Origin: Vibrio proteolyticus NBRC 13287
Lineage (GTDB): Bacteria > Pseudomonadota > Gammaproteobacteria > Enterobacterales > Vibrionaceae
Assembly: GCF_000467125.1 (NCBI RefSeq)
Contig: NZ_BATJ01000025.1
Span: forward strand, 1-64,000
Direction: 5' to 3'
Length of the DNA stretch: 64,000 bases
Shown piece after piece: positions 17,751 through 25,834 of the stretch. Every line of letters starts with the position of its first letter. The first letter of the stretch is position 1. Under the pieces are notes generated by a model. That model saw only the letters and a list, made by a program, of their open reading frames with translations. It had not been told where the DNA came from and made no database searches. The position numbers and the translations under genes are program-made.

Positions 17751-18977
17751 ATGCGCGAAACGTTTGTTGCCCGACAACCGATTTTTAATGCCAAGCGGCA
17801 CACCTTAGGGTATGAGCTGCTGTTCCGTGACGGGGAAAACAATGCCTTCCCCGCTCACGTGGAATCGAATCGCGCGACGTACCGGCTGATCGTCGAAAAT
17901 TTCCTGTCACTCGGCACCAACCCGGGGATTACCCGCTCACGTTGCTTTATCAATTTTCCCTATCAGGCGTTGATCCGCCGCCTGCCTCTGGTGCTGCCTA
18001 AAGAACAGGTGGTGATCGAAATTCTGGAAACCTGTCCGCCGGACGACGCGCTGTTTGATGCTGTACGCGAGCTGTACCATAAAGGCTATCTGCTGGCGCT
18101 GGACGACTTTGTCTACAGCCCGGACTGGGAGCGCTTCCTGCCGTATGTTCAGATCATTAAGCTCGATATCATGGCCATGGGGCTGGAGCCTGCGTGTGAG
18201 TTTGTTCGCCAGCGTCTGGCGCGCGGTTCAAAACGCCGTTTTCTTGCTGAGCGCATCGAAACGGAGGCCGAGTTTGTGGCCGCGCGTGCCGCCGGGTTCT
18301 GCTTTTTCCAGGGCTATTTCTTTGCCAAACCGGAAATGATTCGCCAGCGCTATGTTAGCCCTGAGCATCTGCTGGCAATGGAGTTGTTTCGCGAGGTGTG
18401 CCGCCCGGACGTGGACTTCGAAGCGGTGGAACGGATTGTCTCTCAGGATGTGGCACTGTCGTACAAGTTGCTGCGTTTCGTCAATACGTTATCGGATCGC
18501 CTGGAAGTGGCGATCACCTCATTTCGTCAGGCGCTGGTGTATCTGGGACAGGACCGACTGAAAATTTTCGTGTCGCTGGCGGTGGCGTCGTTCGTTGCCA
18601 CCCACAAACCCAAAGAAGTGTATAACCTGTCGCTGCAACGTGCGCAGTTCTGTCTGCTGATGTCTTCTCAGCCACAATTCGCCGGGCACCGTGATCAGGC
18701 CTTTTTGATTGGTCTGTTCTCGGTACTGGACGCGCTGCTGGATACGTCTTTGGAGGCGCTGGTGGAACAACTGCCTTTGTCTGACGAGATCAAAGCTGCC
18801 CTGCTGCAACGCAGCGGTCCTTACGGTACTTTGCTGTCAGTGGAAGAGTGTTTCGAACGTGCAGACTGGTCCGGATTGCGTGAGGCGTGCGTGCGTGAAG
18901 GGCTGAATGTCGAAGCCGTGGTGAGTAAACTGTCTGAAGCGCAGCGCTGGAGCCAGGACCTCAACAAGCTGATCTGA
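17751..18977 (+). CDS. EAL-HDOD (YuxH-type) signalling protein
   Basis: A 408-residue cytosolic protein with an N-terminal EAL domain (about 1-200) and C-terminal HDOD domain (about 200-390). The EAL signature is altered to ELLFR, but the other c-di-GMP phosphodiesterase positions look present: N in FINFPYQAL, E in IEILET, the acidic pair LALDDF, K in IKLDIM, E in AERIE and FFQGYFFAKPE. Many YuxH-type proteins are non-catalytic, so activity is uncertain. It starts 15 nt after rhtB, possibly co-transcribed. Confidence 0.88.
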   Translation: MRETFVARQPIFNAKRHTLGYELLFRDGENNAFPAHVESNRATYRLIVENFLSLGTNPGITRSRCFINFPYQALIRRLPLVLPKEQVVIEILETCPPDDALFDAVRELYHKGYLLALDDFVYSPDWERFLPYVQIIKLDIMAMGLEPACEFVRQRLARGSKRRFLAERIETEAEFVAARAAGFCFFQGYFFAKPEMIRQRYVSPEHLLAMELFREVCRPDVDFEAVERIVSQDVALSYKLLRFVNTLSDRLEVAITSFRQALVYLGQDRLKIFVSLAVASFVATHKPKEVYNLSLQRAQFCLLMSSQPQFAGHRDQAFLIGLFSVLDALLDTSLEALVEQLPLSDEIKAALLQRSGPYGTLLSVEECFERADWSGLREACVREGLNVEAVVSKLSEAQRWSQDLNKLI

Positions 18978-19045
18978 TCCTCTCAATGAACCTTTTGTGA
19001 CAATCGACGTGGCCGGATTGACCTGATGGTTTGGCAAGTTAATAT

Positions 19046-19069
19046 ATACGCATATCCATATATGAGTAT
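19046..19069 (+). promoter_or_regulatory. Candidate ArsR operator
   Basis: An imperfect dyad ATACGCATAT-N4-ATATGAGTAT (9 of 10 arm positions symmetric) lies 6 nt before the arsR start, in an AT-rich stretch suited to a promoter. Placement fits autorepression of the ars operon. Confidence 0.55.
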
Positions 19070-19075
19070 GTATTA

Positions 19076-19417
19076 ATGCTGCCACATCAATTTTTTAAGT
19101 TGCTGTCTGACGAAACCCGGGTGCGCTGCCTGCTGTTGATCATGCGTGCACAATGTCTGTCGGTTGGTGAACTGACCGAAGCATTGCAGGAAAGTCAGCC
19201 CAAGATTTCCCGCCATCTTGCTCAGCTGCGTGCCAGTGGGTTACTGGTGGATATCCGCCAGGGGCAATGGGTGTTTTACCGGCTGGCTAATGAGCTGCCG
19301 GGTTGGATGCGCAAACTGATTGATGATCTGGTGGCGTCTAACTGTCTGCGCAGTGAATATCAACAGGATTTGGATCGGTTACTGGCCGCAGAAAACCGCC
19401 CGGTTTGCTGCGTCTGA
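19076..19417 (+). CDS. arsR: ArsR-family arsenic-responsive repressor
   Basis: A 113-residue winged-helix SmtB/ArsR repressor; the recognition region is about residues 25-65 (ELTEALQESQPKISRHLAQLRASGLL). The E. coli-type CVC site is absent; instead there is one Cys near helix 3 and a C-terminal vicinal pair (PVCCV), resembling proteins that bind As(III) through C-terminal cysteines. It is the first gene of the four-gene ars operon and a dyad just upstream suggests autoregulation. Confidence 0.9.
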   Translation: MLPHQFFKLLSDETRVRCLLLIMRAQCLSVGELTEALQESQPKISRHLAQLRASGLLVDIRQGQWVFYRLANELPGWMRKLIDDLVASNCLRSEYQQDLDRLLAAENRPVCCV

Positions 19418-19441
19418 ATTTAGGTGAAAGAGAGAATCAAC

Positions 19442-20458
19442 ATGACAATTAAAGTCGGAATTAACGGATTTGGCCGCATTGGCCGCCTGGCTTTGCGTGC
19501 CGCGTTTGACTGGCCGGAACTGGAATTTGTCCACATCAATGACGTCGCCGGCGATACGGCTACCCTGGCGCATCTGCTGGAGTTTGACTCTGTGCAGGGA
19601 CGCTGGCATCACACGGTTGAAGCACAAGGTGGCCAGTTGTTGATCGATGATCAGCGCATCACGACCTCTCAGGAGCGCGAGATCGCTGCGGTAGACTGGT
19701 CTGGGTGTGATGTGGTGATTGAAGCCACGGGCGTGCATCGCAAAACGGCGTTCCTTACTCAATATCTTGAGCAGGGCGTGAAACGTGTTGTGGTGTCGGC
19801 ACCAGTGAAAGAGCCAGGGGTTGCCAACATTGTCGTCGGCGTCAACGAGCACATCTTCGATCCGCAGAAACACCGTATCGTGACCGCAGCGTCTTGCACC
19901 ACCAACTGTATTGCGCCAGTAGTGAAAGTCATTCACGAAGCGCTGGGTATTGAGCAGTCCTCGTTTACCACTATCCATGATCTGACCAACACCCAGACCA
20001 TTCTGGATGCGCCGCATAAAGACTTGCGGCGTGCCCGCGCATGTGGGATGAGCCTGATCCCAACCACCACTGGCAGCGCCACGGCGATTGTGGAAATTTT
20101 CCCGGAACTGGCGGGCAAAATCAACGGCCATGCGGTCCGCGTGCCACTGGCGAATGCGTCACTGACCGACATCATCTTTGACGTCAAACGCGACACCACG
20201 GTCGATGAGGTGAACACCTTGCTGAAACAGGCCAGTGAAGGGGCGCTGAGCGGTATTCTGGGCTTTGAGGAACGTCCGCTGGTGTCGATCGATTACAAAG
20301 GCGACCCACGTTCCACGATTGTGGATGCGTTGTCGACCATGGTGGTGGGGACGCGCATGGTGAAAATCTACGCCTGGTATGACAATGAAATGGGCTATGC
20401 GACCCGCACCGCTGAATTGGTGCGTAAAGTGGGCCAGGCTCCGGAGGTAACGGCATGA
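19442..20458 (+). CDS. ArsJ-associated glyceraldehyde-3-phosphate dehydrogenase
   Basis: A 338-residue GAPDH. The Rossmann motif is VGINGFGRIGRLALRAA, the catalytic Cys lies in AASCTTNCIAPVVKV and the sequence ends WYDNEMGYATRTAELV. Beside arsR and arsJ, this is the paralogue known to form 1-arseno-3-phosphoglycerate from G3P and arsenate, which ArsJ then exports. It should not be mistaken for housekeeping gapA. ATG 19442 matches GAPDH N-termini (TIKVGINGFG). The stop overlaps the next gene by 4 nt. Confidence 0.93.
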   Translation: MTIKVGINGFGRIGRLALRAAFDWPELEFVHINDVAGDTATLAHLLEFDSVQGRWHHTVEAQGGQLLIDDQRITTSQEREIAAVDWSGCDVVIEATGVHRKTAFLTQYLEQGVKRVVVSAPVKEPGVANIVVGVNEHIFDPQKHRIVTAASCTTNCIAPVVKVIHEALGIEQSSFTTIHDLTNTQTILDAPHKDLRRARACGMSLIPTTTGSATAIVEIFPELAGKINGHAVRVPLANASLTDIIFDVKRDTTVDEVNTLLKQASEGALSGILGFEERPLVSIDYKGDPRSTIVDALSTMVVGTRMVKIYAWYDNEMGYATRTAELVRKVGQAPEVTA

Positions 20459-20946
20459 CGCATCCAAGTTGGGCGCTGCCGCTGGCCGGCAGTGCATTGG
20501 TGCTGACGCCGTGTCCGGGAACCAAAGGTGTTGCGTTGGAGGACTCACTGCAACAGCTGTATGCCCAAGGTGTACGGGCGGTGGTGACGGCCATCAGTGA
20601 CGATGAGATGGCTCAGCACGGCGTCACGGCGCTGGGTACCCTGACCCGCTCACTGGGCATGGAGTGGTATCATCTGGTGATTGAAGACGATTGCGCGCCG
20701 GATGAGGCGTTTGCTCTTGGCTGGTCAGAAGTCAGTCCGGCACTGCACCAGCGTATTGAGCAGGGCGAGAAAATTGCGTTGCACTGTATGGGTGGTTCAG
20801 GTCGCACTGGTCTGCTGGCGGCGCATCTTCTGCTGGAAAAGGACTGGTCGCTGGAAGAGATCATCGACCGCGTTCAGGCACTGCGCCCTGGCGCCTTCAC
20901 CAAGTCGGTACAACTAGACTATGTCCGTTCTTTGGTGCATGCCTAG
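20455..20946 (+). CDS. CDKN3-like dual-specificity phosphatase in the ars operon
   Basis: A 163-residue cysteine phosphatase of the CDK-inhibitor-3/dual-specificity family. The P-loop is HCMGGSGRTG (HCx5R), preceded by a possible general-acid region VIEDDCAPDE. The gene overlaps GAPDH by 4 nt (ATGA) and precedes arsJ, so it is part of the arsenic operon. Its job there is unknown; acting on a phospho-ester intermediate, or an arsenate-reductase-like role as in eukaryotic CDC25/ACR2 enzymes with the same P-loop, are possibilities only. Confidence 0.85.
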   Translation: MTHPSWALPLAGSALVLTPCPGTKGVALEDSLQQLYAQGVRAVVTAISDDEMAQHGVTALGTLTRSLGMEWYHLVIEDDCAPDEAFALGWSEVSPALHQRIEQGEKIALHCMGGSGRTGLLAAHLLLEKDWSLEEIIDRVQALRPGAFTKSVQLDYVRSLVHA

Positions 20947-21024
20947 GGACGTCGGGAGTATTTGGGTTGCCATGATCCAAATGCTGCTGGTGCAATCGGA
21001 TGCCCTCAATCAAAAGAGACTGCG

Positions 21025-22245
21025 ATGATTTCAAGCCTGAGTAAAAGCGTCCGTCAGTACATGCTGGTGACGTTCAACTACTGGAACTTCACACTGACCG
21101 ATGGCGCGCTGCGCATGTTGGTGGTGCTGTATTTTCACGAACTGGGTTACGGCACACTGGCGATCGCCTCCTTGTTCCTGTTCTACGAATTTTTTGGTGT
21201 TGTGACCAACCTGATCGGCGGCTGGTTGGGCGCGCGGTTGGGATTGAATAAAACCATGAACGTTGGTCTGGCGATGCAAATTGTCGCTTTGTTGATGCTG
21301 GCCGTTCCGGCCGTCTGGCTCACGATCCCTTGGGTGATGGCCGCGCAGGCACTGTCTGGTATCGCCAAAGACCTGAATAAGATGAGTGCCAAAAGCGCGA
21401 TCAAAACTCTGGTGCCGGATGCGCAGCAAGGGGCTTTGTATCAATGGGTTGCACTGCTAACCGGATCGAAAAATGCGCTCAAAGGCGCGGGCTTTTTTAT
21501 TGGCGGTCTGCTGCTGTCGCTGTTCGGTTTTAAAGTGGCGGTACTGAGCATGGCCTCAGTTCTGCTGGTGGTGCTGTGTGGCAGCCTGATTTGGTTGGAA
21601 GGCGATATGGGGAAAGCCAGCAGTAAGCCGAAGTTTCGCCATATTTTTTCTAAATCGGAGAGTGTGAATATCCTCTCGGCGGCACGGATGTTTCTGTTCG
21701 GTGCCCGTGATGTCTGGTTTGTGGTTGCGTTACCTGTTTATCTCGGCAGTGTGTTCGGTTGGGATCACCTTGCCGTAGGTGGGTTTCTCGCCTGTTGGGT
21801 AATGGCGTATGGGGTCGTACAAGGGCTGGCGCCGCGCTTGACGGGCAAATCATCTGGCCGGGTGCCGGATGGCAGTGCAGCGCTGGGCTGGGCCGGGTTT
21901 CTGGCGGGCGTGACTGCACTGATTGCTTACGCTGTACAGATTGGCTGGCAGCCAGAGCTGGTGATTGTGGTTGGTCTGATGTTGTTCGGTGCGATATTTG
22001 CGATCAATTCGTCACTGCACTCTTATCTTATCGTCAGCTACGCCAAGGGCGATGGAGTGTCACTCGACGTCGGCTTTTATTATATGGCCAATGCGATGGG
22101 CCGCTTGATCGGCACGGTGCTGTCCGGTTGGGTGTTTCAGGTGGCGGGTCTGGCCGCGTGCTTATGGGTATCGTGCGCGTTTTTAATCATGACGACCTTG
22201 ATCTCCATCCGCCTACCCAAAGCACCTCAGGTGTCTTCGGCGTAG
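21025..22245 (+). CDS. arsJ: Organoarsenical efflux MFS transporter ArsJ
   Basis: A 406-residue, 12-segment major-facilitator protein. The N-terminal VTFNYWNFTLTDGALRMLVVLYFHELGYG and the segment IAKDLNKMSAKSAIK are characteristic of ArsJ, which exports 1-arseno-3-phosphoglycerate and so gives arsenate resistance together with GAPDH. ATG 21025 was chosen for the AGAGA site and homology. It is the last gene of the operon and is followed by a strong terminator. Confidence 0.92.
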   Translation: MISSLSKSVRQYMLVTFNYWNFTLTDGALRMLVVLYFHELGYGTLAIASLFLFYEFFGVVTNLIGGWLGARLGLNKTMNVGLAMQIVALLMLAVPAVWLTIPWVMAAQALSGIAKDLNKMSAKSAIKTLVPDAQQGALYQWVALLTGSKNALKGAGFFIGGLLLSLFGFKVAVLSMASVLLVVLCGSLIWLEGDMGKASSKPKFRHIFSKSESVNILSAARMFLFGARDVWFVVALPVYLGSVFGWDHLAVGGFLACWVMAYGVVQGLAPRLTGKSSGRVPDGSAALGWAGFLAGVTALIAYAVQIGWQPELVIVVGLMLFGAIFAINSSLHSYLIVSYAKGDGVSLDVGFYYMANAMGRLIGTVLSGWVFQVAGLAACLWVSCAFLIMTTLISIRLPKAPQVSSA

Positions 22246-22260
22246 AGAGCGCGAACAAGA

Positions 22261-22293
22261 AAAAGGCTGGCCCCATGGGGTCAGCCTTTTTTG
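22261..22293. terminator. Terminator after arsJ
   Basis: A long hairpin with AAAAAGGCTG and CAGCCTTTTTT arms around a CCCC/GGGG inner stem, and a T-tract on both strands; probably shared with the convergent lipoprotein gene. Confidence 0.88.
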
Positions 22294-22338
22294 TTGCTCC
22301 AAAAGTAAGGAAAAGAGCAACAATTCGTCGATATAGGG

Positions 22339-22716
22339 TTACGGGCAGAGCGGACCTGGCTGCGCAGCCTGAGTCATGGAGTATTCGCCTTTCAGTGAAC
22401 GAAAAACGATGGTGTGCCAGATCTGGCCATCATCCATACGGAAATCAATCGCATAGTTGGTGCCGGCTACCACCTGAGTGCGCACCGTGAGAATCGTGTC
22501 GAGTTTCGCTGACGTGTTCATCTGTGTCAGGACCGTCTCAAGCGCCTGACGGGTATCGTCGTCCACTTGGGCCGCGGACCAGCCTCCGGCCAGTTGCTCA
22601 GAGCTGCACATCGGGTTGGCATCCGGCAGGGTATCCGCGCTCTCTGTCTGTTGTTGGTTATCGCAGCCGGCCAATGCGGCCAGACAAATCAATGACGTTG
22701 TTAGTGCTTTGTTCAT
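22339..22716 (-). CDS. Cystatin-motif lipoprotein
   Basis: A 125-residue lipoprotein with lipobox LAGC (Cys18). The mature part holds, around residues 80-90, QVVAGTNYAIDF, which is the QxVxG papain-inhibitor loop of cystatins in the exact form seen in stefins, preceded by the GGWSAAQVDDD segment (cystatin N-terminal Gly region). Cystatin-like domains are known in a few Gram-negative bacteria. The role (protease inhibition in the envelope) is inferred. The MNKALTTSL start was chosen for the lipoprotein signal; the frame runs 39 codons further upstream. Confidence 0.75.
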   Translation of the reverse strand: MNKALTTSLICLAALAGCDNQQQTESADTLPDANPMCSSEQLAGGWSAAQVDDDTRQALETVLTQMNTSAKLDTILTVRTQVVAGTNYAIDFRMDDGQIWHTIVFRSLKGEYSMTQAAQPGPLCP

Positions 22717-22948
22717 AGCAGCCTCTGTAGGTTCTGCGGGCATTGTAGTGCAATCCGGCCTGATCCGCTGTGTCACTATTAAGACTGCCGGCAGGGAATG
22801 ATGAGTTTGTCTCCACATGTTATAGCACAGCATGGGCTAAGGTGAGTGAGCGCAATCAAAGCGCTGTGAAAACAATTTGTTAATTATCTGACAGTGCAAA
22901 TTTTGTACTGTGCTATAGTCACCGCGTTATGCATAGTCAGGATGCGGG

Positions 22949-23962
22949 ATGAGAGAAAGAGTACAGTTTTTTGATTTGGCCCGCTGTGTGGCGGCGGTGG
23001 CGGTGATTGCTATTCATGTTCTGGCGCCGTACCGCAATGAATTGGGCAGCATTCCTTTTTCTGAATGGGCGACGGCGGTCAGTGTCAACAGCGTCAGTCG
23101 CTGGGCTGTGCCCGTCTTTATCCTTATCACCGGCGCTTTGATGCTCAGTGATCAGCGTCCGTTTGAACTCAAATATTATGTCCGGCGTCGGCTCGGTAAA
23201 GTGCTGATCCCGTTTGTGGTGTGGTCGCTGTTTTACGCCTATCTGTCCGGCTGGAGCGCGTCCGGGTTCGATGCCGAGACAGCTCAATCCGTGCTGGTCG
23301 GCAGCCTCAGCCATGAAACCTACTACCATCTTGGTTTCTTCTATTATTTTATTCCGCTCTACTTTGTCATTCCGTTGCTGCAGGTGGTGGTGCGAAAAAG
23401 TGGTGACAGTGGTATCTATGCCTTAACTGGGGTTTGGCTGTTGACCACTATGCTGTTTTTGTTGCGAATTGATGGCCCTTGGAGCTGGCAGATGTGGCTG
23501 TTCAGTGGTTATCTGCCACTTGGTTATCTGTTGTATAAAAAATTGCCGCTTACCCCCGTGATGGTCAGCGTGGTGACGGTACTTGGCGTTGGCGCACTGT
23601 GGCTGACCGCCGAAGCGGTGATCACGATCAGTGTTGCCAATGGGGAATACACAGTGGGACGTTGGCTGTCTTACAAGACTCTGAATGTGGTGTTGGCCGC
23701 CAGCATGGTGTTTATGCTGTGTCGTTATTTTGGTGAACGGCTATCGGGCAATGGCCGTACGATCGTGAGTTTTGTCAGTAAACACAGCTTGGGTATTTAT
23801 CTGCTGCACCCTATTTTTTTGTGGCCGATGAAAGCGTATGGCTGGTATCAAGGGCACCCCGCTTGGGTTATTCCGTTGTGGATTGTGATCAGTGGAGCGG
23901 GCGCTTTGGGATTGAGCTGGCTGTTCTCTCGTTCGGCGAAAACAGCCTGGTTACTGCCTTAG
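22949..23962 (+). CDS. Acyltransferase-3 family membrane protein (WecH-like)
   Basis: A 337-residue multi-span acyltransferase. The N-terminal FFDLARCVAAVAVIAIHV carries the family's active-site His. The segment HETYYHLGFFYYFIPLYFVIPLLQ is close to WecH (enterobacterial-common-antigen O-acetyltransferase) of E. coli. The acceptor in this organism cannot be told. It ends 4 nt inside the convergent DUF2500 gene. Confidence 0.85.
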   Translation: MRERVQFFDLARCVAAVAVIAIHVLAPYRNELGSIPFSEWATAVSVNSVSRWAVPVFILITGALMLSDQRPFELKYYVRRRLGKVLIPFVVWSLFYAYLSGWSASGFDAETAQSVLVGSLSHETYYHLGFFYYFIPLYFVIPLLQVVVRKSGDSGIYALTGVWLLTTMLFLLRIDGPWSWQMWLFSGYLPLGYLLYKKLPLTPVMVSVVTVLGVGALWLTAEAVITISVANGEYTVGRWLSYKTLNVVLAASMVFMLCRYFGERLSGNGRTIVSFVSKHSLGIYLLHPIFLWPMKAYGWYQGHPAWVIPLWIVISGAGALGLSWLFSRSAKTAWLLP

Positions 23963-24288
23963 CGTTTCAGGGCAAAGTGCAAAAACGTATCGCCCTGATA
24001 AGTGAGAATGCCTTTGTCCCCCGGGTTGAGGGCATGAAAGTAATGCACCCCGACCTGAAACTCCCGCTTCGGCCCTAAGCGGCCTTTTTGAACGTATATC
24101 CAGAACTCCTGAGCATCCTCGCCTGGCTGGGCATCGGCGACATCGACGGCTTGCTTATCGAGGATGGTCACCTCGACGGTGTGCTCGGAAGCTCCCTGAC
24201 CTTGGATGTGCTTGCGGTAAAAACTCAGAAAAACCCAGGCGGCCAGAACCACCAACAGGCCGATAAGAGCGAAAAGAGAGACGGGCAT
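23959..24288 (-). CDS. DUF2500 family membrane protein (YhhM-like)
   Basis: A 109-residue protein with one N-terminal membrane segment (residues 3-24, VSLFALIGLLVVLAAWVFLSF) and a small beta domain ending GDKGILTYQGDTFLHFALK, the DUF2500 signature. GGAGG lies 6 nt before the start. E. coli YhhM sits near yhhL, yhhN and ftsYEX, and the same genes lie nearby here. Function unknown. Confidence 0.82.
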   Translation of the reverse strand: MPVSLFALIGLLVVLAAWVFLSFYRKHIQGQGASEHTVEVTILDKQAVDVADAQPGEDAQEFWIYVQKGRLGPKREFQVGVHYFHALNPGDKGILTYQGDTFLHFALKR

Positions 24289-24570
24289 ACATGACCTCCA
24301 AATATCAGGTGCCCGGCTATTGTAATCGTGTCGGCGCAAAAGTGTGATGTTCTGTCGGAGCAATTCGTGATGCTGACGGAATGTCGGCAGAAAGTTTCGA
24401 GTGACTTCACAGCCGGGTGTGTGGCGTGGATCCCAGTGTGCATCCGGAGGTTGAGTGTGGTTGGGTTTCAATGGGTTAAACTATGCAACAACGAGCGAGA
24501 ATGGTTTTTCTTCGCCGGCAAAACTCATCAATATGGAAGAATAAGACTAAACTAACAGTGGAGGGATGCC

Positions 24571-24939
24571 ATGTCTGATATTGAAAAAGTGGTCATGCGA
24601 ACCCGAAAGCTAGAAACGCTACTGCGAACCCGTTATCACGCGGAGGGGAAAGGGTTGCATCAGTTGATCACCAGCTGTGAAGAGCGCTTACCGCATGATG
24701 TGGTGGGTAAGTTGCGTTACATTGCCACCATACGCAACAAAGCGGCTCATGAACACGACTACCATCTGGAAGACCCACGTGGTTTCTTGGCAGCGTGTGA
24801 TGACTGTGAAAAAGAGCTGACCCCGCGCAGCGGCCGGTTTATCTGGCGTGTGGCGATCATGCTGATGACGCTAATCACGCTAGCGGCTCTGGGCTTCTAT
24901 TATATGCATTGGGACATCCTGTCTCAGCATCTCAAATAA
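24571..24939 (+). CDS. DUF4145-type HEPN-like membrane-anchored protein
   Basis: A 122-residue protein. Residues 1-85 are helical with TIRNKAAHEHDY, the R-N-x-x-A-H pattern of DUF4145, a family placed with HEPN domains. One membrane segment lies at about 88-112, leaving a short tail. GGAGG precedes the ATG. HEPN proteins are often RNA-related or protein-interaction modules; the role here is unknown. It is a single gene followed by a terminator. Confidence 0.75.
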   Translation: MSDIEKVVMRTRKLETLLRTRYHAEGKGLHQLITSCEERLPHDVVGKLRYIATIRNKAAHEHDYHLEDPRGFLAACDDCEKELTPRSGRFIWRVAIMLMTLITLAALGFYYMHWDILSQHLK

Positions 24940-24955
24940 ATCGAATCTATCAACC

Positions 24956-24984
24956 AAAAAGGGACGCATGATGCGTCCCTTTTT
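24956..24984. terminator. Bidirectional terminator
   Basis: AAAAAGGGACGCAT and ATGCGTCCCTTTTT form a strong hairpin between the DUF4145 gene and the small minus-strand peptide gene; it suits both. Confidence 0.88.
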
Positions 24985-25002
24985 GTCTTTTTTATTCGGT
25001 GC

Positions 25003-25083
25003 TTAGTACATCATCGGCAGTGTCATTAGACCCACGACAACTGCGATCATTACCAGTCCCTGCTTCTGTGAAGACGTTAACAT
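25003..25083 (-). CDS. Candidate 26-residue membrane peptide
   Basis: A short frame of 26 codons with a strong AAAGGAG site 7 nt before its ATG. Residues 9-23 are hydrophobic (including MIAVVVGLM) after a polar N-terminus with two Lys-type residues, ending MMY. It is followed on its own strand by the shared terminator at 24956-24984, so a ribosome site, coding frame and terminator line up in about 130 bp. I do not recognise a characterised family. It could be a small regulatory membrane protein; conservation would decide. Confidence 0.55.
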   Translation of the reverse strand: MLTSSQKQGLVMIAVVVGLMTLPMMY

Positions 25084-25834
25084 AACACTGCTCCTTTGAT
25101 TGATGTTCAAACTATGTATTTAGAATAGATCATGTTTTGCGGCTTTTCAACAAATGATTTTTTCAAGTCGATAAAAATCATTGTTTCATTGCCGTCTAAT
25201 GGCGGTTTTTACGCATTTAAAGTTGTTATTTTGAGGTGTTTTCTTAATGTTCGATTTGTATTTAAAAACAACGAAAGATTTTTAAGTATTTGTTTTTAAT
25301 TGGTGGTTTAGCGTCATTTATCACTCTGTGATTATTGTTTTTGTGTTTTTATGGCTTAGCTTGGTTAAGCATCGATTGGCTAACTAAAGTCTGACAATGT
25401 CATTGTCTTGTCATGGCTTTTGAGAGTTATTGTCATTTATGGGAGGGGGTTGAAAGTAAAATGATCGTCTAAATCCGGTTTTTATCCAGATTTTAAACTG
25501 AGACTGTATTATCGGTTTTTATTGTTGTTTTTTGTTTTATCTATATGAATTTTAATAGTTAAAATGATGTTTCTTCTTTTTTATTCATGGCGTGGCAGGC
25601 GGTTTTCTAGTGAGTAAAGTGATCAGGTGTTGGTCTGGGGAGTGTAAAAGTGGTGCTTTTGCACTAAAAGACCGCTTGCTGGATGATTTGGCGTCAGTGC
25701 GCAAGAGAGGCTGATTTTAAACGCGGCGATGCGCAGCGTTGGAAGCTCTACTCAGATCCAACTTTTTACCTGCGCTTCTGGACATCTTGCCCAACGTGCC
25801 TACACTGGCCGGCGAAACAGAGCGAGGTAGTGAC
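25084..25834. other. Long AT-rich intergenic region
   Basis: About 750 bp without a supported gene. From 25140 to 25600 it is strikingly T-rich on the plus strand, unlike the surrounding core. A small hairpin lies near 25647-25666 (GGTGC / GCAC around TTTT). It must hold the promoters for the small peptide (left) and the YhhN-family gene (right). A small RNA or H-NS-type binding is possible, but nothing specific is recognised. Confidence 0.4.

Noticed and set aside
19442..20458. Housekeeping gapA
   Set aside because: The gene overlaps an arsenic-operon phosphatase and is flanked by arsR and arsJ, so it is the ArsJ-associated GAPDH.
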